Below, in pieces: positions 11,550 to 22,600 of a DNA stretch of 64,000 nt. The stretch is from positions 565,604 to 629,603 of the forward strand of contig NW_022985200.1 of NCBI RefSeq assembly GCF_010093535.1, given 5' to 3'. Source of the DNA: Lindgomyces ingoldianus (Eukaryota > Ascomycota > Dothideomycetes > Pleosporales > Lindgomycetaceae). The position numbers and the translations under genes are program-made. The notes under the pieces were generated by a model, which searched no databases, was not told the origin of the DNA, and was given only the letters and a program-made list of their open reading frames with translations. Position 1 is the first letter of the stretch. Every line of letters begins with the position of its first letter.

Positions 11550-13487
11550 ATGGCTATCCTTAACCTTCCTCTCACCTCGACTTCCAATCTCGTGCTGTGG
11601 TGCTCTGTAGTGATTGCCCTCAACGTATGTCATCTTTAACTTTCAACAAGTCAACCAAGTCTGATAGAATGGCCCCTTGCTCCTCAGTTTCTTCTTCTCT
11701 CTATCTATCGCGTATATCTACACCCTCTCTCTAAATTCCCTGGACCCATCCGCTATAAACTCAGCGGCTGGCCCCTCCTCTGGCAAGCCTACAAAGGAAA
11801 CCGACACTTATTCCACCTAAAAGACCACGAGAAATACGGTAAATCCGCTTGCTTCTTCATCGCTCTCTTCAAGATTCCCCTCTCAAACCCCCTCCCAAAC
11901 CCAACTCAAGCTAGTCATATGACCTTCCCTTCTCTTCTATCCCATCGCAACCACTCATCCCCACCCCTTAGGCCCCATCGTCCGCATCAGCCCCTCCACC
12001 CTCTCTTTCAATACCGCCCCCTCCCTGGCCACTATCTACGGCTCGCGAACTGTCCCCGTAAAAAAAGGCGAATGGTACAAAACCTTTGATGTTGCCGCCG
12101 GCACCTATTCTTCGTTCACTGAAACCGATAAAGCCATACACGCCACAAAACGACGATGGGTGTCTCCCGCGTTCTCTGATCTTTCGCAGAGGGCCAATGA
12201 AACGCTTATTATTGATGTCATTGAGAGGTTTTGTGAGACGATAAGACCTAGGAGGAGAGAGGGAGGGGATAAGGGGGGTTGGGGCGAGAAGTGGAATGCG
12301 AGCGTATTAACGACGTATCTAGGGTTCGATATTATGGGGGCGTTGGTGTTTGGATGTGATTTTAGGACTGTGCAAGAGGTGGGATATAGAGATCTTGCGG
12401 ACTCGATATTGCCAGCGAGTAAGTTCTTGTATTGGGTTTCGTATTTGCCGCTAGCGCCACTCGTGCGACCTTTATTAAGAACAAAATTATTCGAGATATT
12501 GGGCGGGAGACCAATTCGAGATAACAATCGGTTGATTGAATATGCGAGTGCGCAGGTAGGAGCTAGAGCTAGAGGGACTAGAAATGAAAGTGGAGATTGG
12601 AGTGGAAAAGTGAACAAGAACGGGAACGACGAAGAAGCGGACACAGAGAGGATAGACTTCCTATCCCACCTCATCAACAAACCAGACCAGAAATCAGGCT
12701 GGAGACCCACGCGCGCAGATCTCGACACAGAATGTCTGAATATGATGAACGCCGGCGCAGATCCATTTAGCAGCGTTCTTGCCGGTGCCATATTCTATCT
12801 CGTACACAACCCGACCGCGCTGCAAAAAGCGACTGCAGAAGTCCGGTAAGTCCCCAAACCCCTCCCACATCTCCACCAACACCTACATCAAATAACATAT
12901 ACATTAACACTCACAGTTCGACATTTACTTCTCCGAATGATATTCACAGCGGCCCCCTCCTAACCTCATGCCTTTACCTTTCCGCCTGCATTGAAGAAAC
13001 CCTCCGCCTCTGCTCTCCCGTACCCTCTCACCTCCCCCGCACCATCTTACCCCCTGGTCTAACAATCCCTCCCTACCCTCTCCCTCTCCCACCTGGCACC
13101 GTCGTTGGCGTCCCCTGCTACTCCATTCACCACAACCCCGTCTACTTCCCCTCCCCCTTCTCCTTCTTGCCTTCCCGCTGGATTGAATCCCCCTCTAATC
13201 CTCCCTCGGCCATCGAAGCCGCGAAAAGCGCCTTCGAGCCCTTTGGTATTGGTAGCAGGGCTTGTATTGGCAAGAACATAGCGTATTTGCAGTTGAGGCT
13301 GACATTAGCGCATGTCCTTTGGAGATTTGACTTGAGGGAGAGTCCGGCGGAGTTGGGGAGAGGGGGTGGGAGGAGGGACATGGAGGACGGGAGGAGGAGA
13401 GAGGGGGAGTTTCAGATGTGGGATGCATTGGGGTTTGGGAGGGATGGGCCGATGGTTGAGGTTAAGATTGCTGATGAGAGGGTGTGA
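11550..13487 (+). CDS. Cytochrome P450 monooxygenase
   Basis: Four exons (11550-11624, 11688-11838, 11972-12845, 12917-13487) give a 556-residue microsomal-type P450. The N-terminus has a membrane anchor, and a proline-rich hinge follows (HPLSKFPGP). Diagnostic sites are the I-helix region AGADPFSS, the K-helix ExxR as E394-TL-R397 and the heme-binding loop PFGIGSRACIG with ligand C483. The first intron must use the acceptor at 11687, since the earlier AG at 11667 breaks the frame. The substrate is unknown. It is divergent from the beta-lactamase-fold hydrolase and 5 kb from a UstYa-like gene, a combination seen in secondary-metabolite loci, but no polyketide synthase, NRPS or terpene cyclase is visible. 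The third and fourth exons carry G-rich low-complexity stretches. Confidence 0.9.
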
Positions 13488-13808
13488 GTGGAGGGGGAGT
13501 AGTAGAGTTTGTGAGAGTGTGGGAGGGAGAGAGAATAAATTTTGGCAGAATAAGCAGGCTGCGATAGGGATATGATGGACGGAAAGAAGTAGAGCAACAC
13601 GCGGTCTGCATTCACGGACGTCAATTAGCTAGGTATCCTTTTCTCGGCATTATCCTATACTAAGCCAGGCCAATTAGCATCTCCCTCCCATTAGAGAAAG
13701 CATCAGCTTCAAAACAAACGATAAGCGATTTCAATAACCACCCTTCTTCCAACAACCCCCATTCTCTGAAAACCCTCACTTATCAACTCTCATTCACCCC
13801 CAGAAGCT
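13488..13808. other. Intergenic region between convergent genes
   Basis: Short 3' flanks of the P450 gene and of the small secreted protein gene. It is G-rich near the P450 stop and otherwise featureless. Confidence 0.45.
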
Positions 13809-14435
13809 TCAACCGCCTTTCGGTAAATCCAAATAATCCCTTATCTGAGCTAGCAAATACAACGCATGGTGATGGCCACAAGGCCTCTTGGTTTTTCCCA
13901 AACACCTCTGCACCTCATCCGACCACCTCTTACATAAGTACTGTGCCAAACTTTCGCTATCCGCCGTATCGCACACATTTGTGGCGAGACTAGTGTTCAA
14001 AGCCGCCTTGGTGATATTTTCCGCGCAGTGCATCTTCTGGTCCACGCACAACGAGACTATGTTCTGGATTACGCTGCAGGAGCGGGCGCTTGATAAATCT
14101 TTGCCACAGTAGCCCTTAAGCTTTATTTTATTGACTTCGTCGGTGCTAAATATGGGGAATTTGCGGCTGTTTCCAACTGGGAGGATGGGGCCCACGGGGA
14201 CGGCAAGTCCGATAGTGTTGTTGGCGGGGGCTACGGATGGGGTTACAGTAGGAATTACGGTAGGAGCTACGGCTGGAAGTATGGCGGGTGTTAAGGCGGG
14301 AGTATTGGCGGGAGTATCGAGCTTGGTGATAATCTCTCGAGGGCTGATGTCGGTCGTACTAGAAGGCGTTTGAGGGCTTATAATGGCTGTGGATACGGCT
14401 ATAATGGATTTAAAGGCCATATTGACGACCTTCAT
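13809..14435 (-). CDS. Small secreted Cys-rich protein with Pro/Thr/Val linker
   Basis: This open frame codes for 208 residues from the ATG at 14435. The N-terminus (MKVVNMAFKSIIAVSTAII) looks like a weak signal peptide. A linker at about residues 35-75 consists of imperfect TPA/TPxV/APT repeats. The C-terminal half has eight cysteines, several N-glycosylation sites and a basic tail. No known domain is recognised. The eight cysteines and the size are compatible with a secreted effector-like or wall protein, but CFEM spacing is not obvious. The open frame continues 25 codons upstream to 14510 and I consider that part untranslated. No intron is required. Confidence 0.55.
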   Translation of the reverse strand: MKVVNMAFKSIIAVSTAIISPQTPSSTTDISPREIITKLDTPANTPALTPAILPAVAPTVIPTVTPSVAPANNTIGLAVPVGPILPVGNSRKFPIFSTDEVNKIKLKGYCGKDLSSARSCSVIQNIVSLCVDQKMHCAENITKAALNTSLATNVCDTADSESLAQYLCKRWSDEVQRCLGKTKRPCGHHHALYLLAQIRDYLDLPKGG

Positions 14436-14946
14436 GATGGATTCCGTGTAGTGGTGCCTGAACGAAAGAACAAGTCGCTTTGAAAAGGGGAGGGGGAATG
14501 AGGCCAACAAGGAAGCTCCAAAAGACTCCCATTCTTTGGTTTAGAAACGATCATATGGTCCTAGTGCTATGTACGGCTCATGCCATCATACCTCAACGGT
14601 TGGCGATTCTTGGTACAACTTAGCTGTTGGGAACCGCACTTGTCGACGTCCCGAACTGTTCCTCCTAGCGTCTGAAAGATTTTTGGATATTCCATATAGC
14701 TAAATTTGGTCGATCCTTGGTGATAGCCGCGTACAAGAGTTTGCTGATGGCATTGATCCAGGGGTGTGAGATGGGGTTTCATCGTGCCTAGCACGTCAAG
14801 TTCGCAGATGTACCTTGCGACTAGTGAGTGTGTTCGAGTGGCGAAACTCACAACAGGCTCGGCTTCCTGAACTGGGGCTTAAGCGAATACTAAACAGGAT
14901 AAATGTGAAAGACTATTCCAAAAGTACAAATGTTCCTCCTCTCATC
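14436..14946. other. Intergenic region
   Basis: It lies between two minus-strand genes and holds the promoter of the secreted protein and the 3' end of the membrane protein gene. A small minus-strand frame (14567-14851) shows no support. Confidence 0.4.
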
Positions 14947-16235
14947 TTATCTCGATGTGTGATAATGCTCAGAGCCACTCTGCTCATCTGGTTGCACATA
15001 ACTCCGTCTTCGTACTGGTACTTCCTCATGGATCAAGTCGTCAATCGATTTGCCCAACATTTCTTCGCTCCAGGCCCAGAAATGCTTTACTTTGTAATAG
15101 GTGTACGAGATCGGATCCATAATGAAATGGTAAGCCCTAACCCACACCCACCAGGCAGCCCAAAGCAATGCAGAAATTGTCGGCACCGGAAGGACAACGA
15201 TCAAGGCCAAGGCCCAGACAGGCCAGGCTAGACCCATCCAGAGTATCTCGAGCATACTACGTAGTTCCCTAGGCCTTTGGACCCTCTTGCATTCAACGGA
15301 GCGACCCAAGTCGTACCGGCGGAAAGCGAAGAAACCGAATTCCTTTACTTGTTTCGAAGGAGGAAAGGCTGAGACGTCATCAGTGAAGCAAAAATTGATG
15401 CTGGTGAGTAAAAGGTAAAGCATCACAAGGAGAGGGCGTTTCCGGGGCAGTATAGTCTGCATCTGCCTAGCCTGGTGTAGTCCTGGTTGGTGCAATATAT
15501 TGAGTCCGTTCGTCCGCCTGCGAGCTGGAAAATAACTCCATTTGGGCTGGTCTAGTCTTCCGAAAATGGGATAGCTCTTCTTCTGGACGAGAACGGTAAG
15601 CAAAATCGTGAGCGTGCAGAGAACAGGAGTGTGCCAAAATACAGTACCTGGAGCCAGCCGTGAAAAAACACTGGGTTGCAGACATGCGTTAATACAATCA
15701 AAGGTGGAATGGGATCCGAATTGTGGGACTCAGCCCGTGCAGGACACATGTGCCTGCTGCTGCACGCCACACATTTTTCGTGTCGGCAGTCCCTACACCT
15801 CCTCACCGTAGCGTTTGCATCATCGAAGGCCTGTGTCGCATCGTTGAGGGCAAAATTCGCAGCGCGGGTTACATTCGCAGCTTCCATGAGCGCGTCCCTT
15901 GTCTCTGCTGTGCTGTACTTCTCAAGAGCCCCACGCAAAATCCTCCCTGCCTCGTCCCCCAGCCTGTCTTTGGCAGCAACGACGGAGTTCTGGAGAAGTT
16001 CATTCGCTTCGGTGAGTGTGTTGAGCCCCATCAAGTATAGGCCATTGATGCTCTCAGGTGTGCCCTTACTGTCCATGGCCATTTCGATGAGTTCGTCTGT
16101 GTCCTCGGGGTGACGTTCGGTGGCATCTTCAAGATTCGCAGTCCGTTGCTCCAGAGTGGAAATGAGGTTTCTGAGTTCTGCTAGTGGGGGGATTGAAGTT
16201 GCAGAGTACTCGGAGGATTGCTGGAGCTCTGCCAT
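14947..16235 (-). CDS. Unrecognised membrane protein with coiled coil and Cys-pair motif
   Basis: Exons 16235-15648 and 15582-14947 (65-nt intron, phase 0) give 407 residues. Residues ~15-140 are rich in Glu, Ala and Leu and probably form helices or coiled coils. They are followed by a compact cysteine motif C147-x2-C150-x4-C155-x2-C158-x5-C164 that could bind zinc. At least three hydrophobic segments follow: one at ~177-193, one near PLLVMLYLLLTSINF, and a long Trp-rich one (ILWMGLAWPVWALALIVV onward) that may cross twice. The tail is basic and Ser/His-rich. I do not recognise the family. The protein probably sits in an internal membrane with the Cys motif cytosolic. The splice site is well supported because the frames join exactly. 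Confidence 0.7.
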
Positions 16236-16641
16236 GTGGGGTGGTGGAGAATGAAGAGAGAGAGGAATTCAATTGCTCTTTGACGTGTAAAGCAGGTTTG
16301 GCGTAAATATTACCTATGTAGTCAATCGTGGGATGAAAGATTGAGGAAGGAGAGTGTGGAACAGGAAGCCTGAGTCGAGTCTGTCAACGGTGCTTTCTCT
16401 AAAACTAGGGCTGCAGCCTTTCGATATGGGTTCGTGGCAGGAGCGGTGTAAGATACATGAAAGTGGCGATAAGGGGTATTCGTAACATTCGAATGCAAAA
16501 AAAGCTATCGGATATGCATTGAACTATTTTATGACCACTCCGCGGTCCTATCCGGCTACAAAAACACAACAGTAATACAGTTGCATTTCTAAAATGCCAT
16601 TACCCAACCAAACGCCACAACCATGCCAATACCCATCCTCA
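16236..16641. other. Intergenic region downstream of PRP8
   Basis: It holds the promoter of the minus-strand membrane protein gene and the 3' flank of PRP8. There is no coding signal. Confidence 0.45.
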
Positions 16642-19600
16642 CTAATCAAATTGATTATCCCTGTCAACCCAAACATCCTCCAGCTCAGCAAATGTGTGAT
16701 AATGCAGAGGACGATGAATACTATCGTAGAACCTAGCTGGGGTGTCCATGCGCACGTGAATCGGCTTCTTCTCCACATTCGAGAAGCTGCTTCCCATGAA
16801 GCTATAGTTCCACGCACCGTTCTCCGGGATGAGGAAGTATCCTCGAATCTTGTCACTGAGTAGGAGCTGGCACTTCTCGCCAAATGAAGTAGAGAACCCT
16901 GCTGGATTGTCTGACAATGTGTCCCTGTTCTCGGCACCCCATTTGTATCCATTTGGCGTTAATCCCCAAGCGGCGAGGGAGACGGAGCCTGGTGTGAAGG
17001 ACACAGTCATCGAAACTGTCTTCCTGTCCCAACTCGAATGAGCTTGCATCAGCTTGGCATGCTGAGTGACATCACTGGCCTGCATATACGGGGGTTCGTT
17101 CCCGCTGACCGTGTGGATGAGTCCCAAAGGTTCAAGGTCGTCGAGGTATTCGTGTTGGGGAAGCATCTGCGGCAGATGGACATCCCGTGTATTTCCAACC
17201 TGAGGAACCATGACAATAGCGCATATCTCCTTGACCTGGTCATTGTCTGGCGGTGACTTGCCGTACACATAGCCGGCAACCTGAACACGTAAGTCGGCAA
17301 TAGTGATGAAGCGTTTGAGCATGTTCTTTGGCATGATGTAGGTGAAGTGTCCTTCCTCTTTGACATCCTCGGAATTAATGTAGATATTATTGGCACGAGT
17401 GCGGAGATTTGATGTTGCCACAGCGCGTGTGCGCCACTCTGTCTTAGATGCAAACGATGCCTGTTCGTAATTGGACGTAGTCGTGACGACGATCTCCTCG
17501 CCAAGGACATTTTGAGTCTTTGTCGTCACGGCTGTGAGCTGCTGCTGCTCCTCTTGCTGCTTGTCGATCTCGGCAGCTGCTTGACGCTGCATAGATGGCG
17601 CAGAGATCTCCATACCCAGAATTATGTCACGAACTTCGCTGCTGGTCAGCGATGAGGTATTTACGTTGTTCTTCTTGCCATAGTCATTTAGAATGAGATC
17701 GCGAAGTTGCACTTCAACTTTGATCCAATCTTCGTCAGCAAGAGATGGCCAAATATGATGTTCTTGTGTGATGACGGTCTTGTCCGGACGCAATAAAAGT
17801 TTCGTCTTGTCTTGATTAACGTGGAGGGCACGCAGGATCAAAATAAGTCGCGAGAATGCTGTGTAGGAGGAAATTGTCTTCAACCATTCATCGTAGAGAT
17901 TAAAAAGTACCATCTGCGGCCCGGTAGCTCGGAGGATCATGTCGCCGAGCTTCTCGACCTTCATGGCAGCTTGGAAGGGGAGCTGGAGTTCTGAGGCACG
18001 AATAGAAATGTTGGGGAAATCCAACAGATGAACCTCAAGAGGGTCCAACAGACCTTTCCTGGTAACGATGAGTTGCTTGGGCTGTTCTTCGACGGGAAGT
18101 GATCGAATTAGAGCGGCAACTTCTTCTGCAGTCTTCCATTTTGCCAATTGACCAAGACGCTTCTGTCCGGCCCAAACGCTCGTGTGGATGATCTTGAGGA
18201 ATAGTTGTCCAGTCCGGGGGTTGAAGATGAAGATGGCACCGTTGATGGGCTTCGTGGTCAAATTGCCTTCGAAAGTTTTGTGGATAGTCACACGGTAAAC
18301 GTTGGTGTCGTCGATGAAAAGTTGAACCTGGTTGCTGAACAGCTCTGAGTAATTCTGGGAATTCAAGAACTCCTGGTTACTCTCCGACGCGTACAGTTGG
18401 AGGCCCTTTCGAATACGCTCACGAAGGACATACAAGGCTGGGTTTGCTTTCATGACCTTGGCCATAGCTTGTTGGATGAGCTGCTTCAGACCAGGGAAGT
18501 ACTGTCCATAGGCTGAATATAAGTTGTATGCCAAGTCGATTCCAATCATCAAACCGGTCGCTGAAGGATATATACTCATGCTGTCGGTAGTATAATCGAG
18601 ATACTTGGCGCGAACGTAGCGTTCGATGTCGTGGGAATCGTAGTCACCGTATCGGAGCTGTACGTCGATCCAGAACTTGTTCGTAGTCGTTGCTGTCATC
18701 GAGTCCTTGGTGTCGTACAGCAACGAAGGAGGAGAAACACTCCATTTGTGACTCGCGAACAGGAGGATGTCCGCACATGAGCTGTTCATCTTGTAAGATT
18801 TACGAGGATGAATGGTCTCCTTTTGGACGGTTTCGATTCCAAGAGCTTCGAGCTCTTGGTCAAATACTTGGCACAAATCCATCACTACGGATTCGTGGAT
18901 CTTCTGCCACAAATGAGCACGGAAGATCTGGATTAAAGAGATCTTCAAGGTTGGAATCTTGCCATGCAAGAAGATGCCAGTCAAGTCAAGTTGGACCTGG
19001 AAGCCGACGTAGACGTTGGCTCGATTGATCGTAGGAGACCACCACAGCGTAAATCGGCGGTTGGGGATCTGGTTTAGACCCGATCGCTGAGCGTTAGTGA
19101 GTTTCTTGAATTTCATGGATTCCTCAAATCCACTGTTATGAAGCACAAGGTAGTCATGTCGCAAGTAGAGATGGTCTTGATCCACTCGGAAGCCGGCCCA
19201 GCCCATGGGCTCAGGTTCGAGGACGATATCTTTGACAACAAAGCTGTGGGCTTGAGGGATAACGTGTGCGACACCTTTCTTACGCGCGAGGAGACAAGGG
19301 ATCTCACCCAAGTTGCCGAAGATCTGAGCAAATAGCTGAGGGGATTGCTTCGTTCGTGTGGAATTCCACATCATGCGCCGTGTGGTGCTGACGTCAAAAC
19401 CCAATGATCGCGCTAGGGCAACCGTATCCCAGAAAAGATCTGAATATCGAATTTCGCTCAAGTTGAAGCCGAACATGTTCTTCGGGTAGACATACCAGCC
19501 ATTGGTGTCAAGCAATCCTGCAAGGACGGCGAGACGAACAGGTCGTGAATTTCTCATATAGACCGGCGGGATACGCTTCTTGTCGGCCTCGAGGCCAGAT

Positions 19601-22600
19601 GCCCCACGCGCAAGTTCGTCGAGCGCAAGAAGAAGCGTGTTAACAGCAGTGGCGGTTGTATTGCGGTCAACGACTTGATGCGCAAGTTCCTCTTCCTCCT
19701 TGGGCTGTAGATCGCCATATACTCGGTGACCGGACTGCAAGTGAGTAACACGTTTACTCTTAAAGCGCGATGACCGGCCGCGAATATCTTGGGTGGTGAT
19801 ATTTACGTTGTCACTGTTCAGATCCTCATTGTCGCTCATCTCGCCATCACAAGAGCCATCGATCATGTCCAAATCGATGTCCAAATCCTGCTCTTTCTCC
19901 TCTATCAGATCTGTGGCCTCAATTCTTGCCTTGGAGGAATCTTGCCATACTCGACTCTGGCCGGAGATGCGGTGGGGGTGGAATTTCCATCCAGCAGCAA
20001 GGCGCTGATTAATGATCGTCTGCCGTGCCTGGCGCTCGGTTGGCTGCTTAAGTACTTCAACGCCAGGAACAGGAAGGTGGAACCGCAGATGGAGATCAAG
20101 TTCAGCAGCGTAACAAGCGAGGAACTCTCGGACGACATATTCATGGTTGGGGTCGACAGTAGTACTACTAGGGCTACCATCTCCGAGCCAAAGCCCTAGA
20201 AAGTAAGGATTGACGGGCACGGCCAGCTCAGGCAGCTCAAAACCAGGAGACCTGAAAAGCAGATACTTGCTTCTCTCTGTGGGGTCGAGAGCGGCAAAGT
20301 CAGCGGCAATCATCTCAATAGTATCGTAGTGCTCAGATCCTTCGTCTTCGTTCCCGTGGCTCTTCTTCCGGTGTAGGACCAAGATATGATTTGCCGTCAC
20401 AACAAGATCCTCCTTGTGAGCACCTACTTTGATGCGATAGAGGCGGTCTGTGCCTTTGACGACGTTGAATGCGCGTCGAGGCCCTCCATCTGGACCTAGC
20501 AGTAGATCCCCTTCTTTAACGTCTTCGACCGCAACCTTTGTACCGTCGTACCGCAGAAGCTGAGTCCCATTGGCGAGACAAGCCTTTTCCCAAAAGAGGC
20601 CTTCCCAGGAGGGGAACGCAGTGGCTTTGAAAAGTGTATGCTCGAGAATTGTCTCGACACCACCCAGAGCTTGAATGACATCGGTTCGATATGCATTCAA
20701 GTTCCAAAGCTTGCCATCATGGCGCTGGCTCGTCCACCAGAATGGATTGCTCTTCATATGCTGGTAGATCTTGAACTCCGTCCTGGCGCGGAATCCTTTA
20801 TCGAAGCTCAAAGTGCTACGGTCCTTTTGGAAGAGTGTGTTGATACGAGGTAAACCTCTGTCCCAGCTGTCTTCAAGATCCTCAAGCGTCAAACGCCGGT
20901 TCTGTTGATTTGCCTCTTGGCGCTTTTGAGAATATTCCATCCAGACACGCTGTGAGTCAATGAACTCGGACTCCCATGGGATGATGTACCGAAAAATGTT
21001 TGGAATAAGAGTTTCCTCATCATGAGACATGCCAGCACGATAGTGCGTCACTCCAGTGTCAGTCTGTTTTGACCATCGCTTGTCGCTCGTTGGGATGAGA
21101 ATGTGTGACCCAGAGATCATTCCCAACCCACCCAGTTCCTTGGGTGTGTAGAAGACAGCAGGAGGGAAACGCGACGGCATCTTCGAGTTGAGTCCGATCT
21201 TGACTCGAGTCTGGATCTTTGTCTCGCACTTGACGATCGTGTCTAGTAGATTTACAGTCGACACTGCGGCTTCGCGATAGTAGGTGAAGAGTGCGATGAG
21301 CGTAGTGTTCCATTTGTTAGCGATCTTGGTGAAGGTTGTGGAGCCAGAAGACATCAGAATTTGACGGATACGGTTGTTGAACTTCTGGATGTCTTCTTCA
21401 GTCACCTGCAGGAAAGCATGGGCAGTTCGTTCCTTCGTGGTATTATCTACGAGTGACCAAACACTGTCCTTGACTGGGAATTCTTCGCCTAAATTACGAA
21501 TCTTTGGTAGAATGCGAACCTCGAAGCCACACATAGAGAAGAGGAGATTTGGATTGTCACGACTGTAGACACTAGCGAAGGTGTCATCCCATTCGATTGT
21601 TGTAACGGACCTAGGGAGGCGATTCTTCAAGTCCCAGAAGACAGCACGGCCAAGGTTGACATCATGGCGCATTAAACGCATTCTTGAGTCACGAGGCCAG
21701 CATTTCTTGTTGCGGTATCCAATGACATTTTCAAAATTCGGGTCGGGTTGCTCAGTTAAGAAACGCTGGATCAAGTCTCGAGATTCTTCAGCCGTAAATC
21801 GGAAGAACACCCAAATGCGATCGATGTATCTCGTATATAGCCGGATGGGGTGGCGTACCTCGGTCGCTCGGTCTCTGAACTGGAGGAAGTCATTCGGACT
21901 CTCTGGGGGACCAGCGATCTCATTTGCTCGCTGAAGACCAAGCAGGAGGATATCGAGAACCAAACCGTAGTACTGGAATACGAATCCTGAAAACTGGAGG
22001 CCTCGAATCATGCCATATACGTTGGTGTGATTCATGTCCTTGTAATTGAGCTGGACATTATTCTTGGCGGTAATGTAATCTGCAAGATTATGATCCATGA
22101 TTAATCGCAGGAGACGATTTAACATGGTAATATCAATCTTTTCGTAGACTTTCGAGAGTTGTGTTTCAATCATGACGTTGCACTCGCCATCCTGATATTC
22201 CCAGACCTTGTCAAGGTTATTGATGCCTTGTGCCCATTTATATGTTAAAAGGGGTGGAACTTCGGAGTCGGAAGGCTTGATCCAACCCGGAAAGAGGTGA
22301 CGCTGGTCGGCCTGGTACCACAGGTATTGATCTAGGTACGCATCGGTGATCTTCTCCATCGGTTCGATATCATAGACCGGATTGATATTGCTGTAGTTAT
22401 CATTCATATCGATTCCAACCTCTTTGAAGGCTCGCTGGGTGAGCAAAAAGCGTTTGATCCTTGCCAGTGTAGTTCCAGGTGAATCATAAGCCTGCTCAAT
22501 CAACGCAAGCTCCTCGCGTTGACTCTGATTGAGACGGCCCTTGACAGAGTATGCCTCACGAAGGCGCTCGAGGGCGAGAATGAGGATTTTGGTGTCGTGC

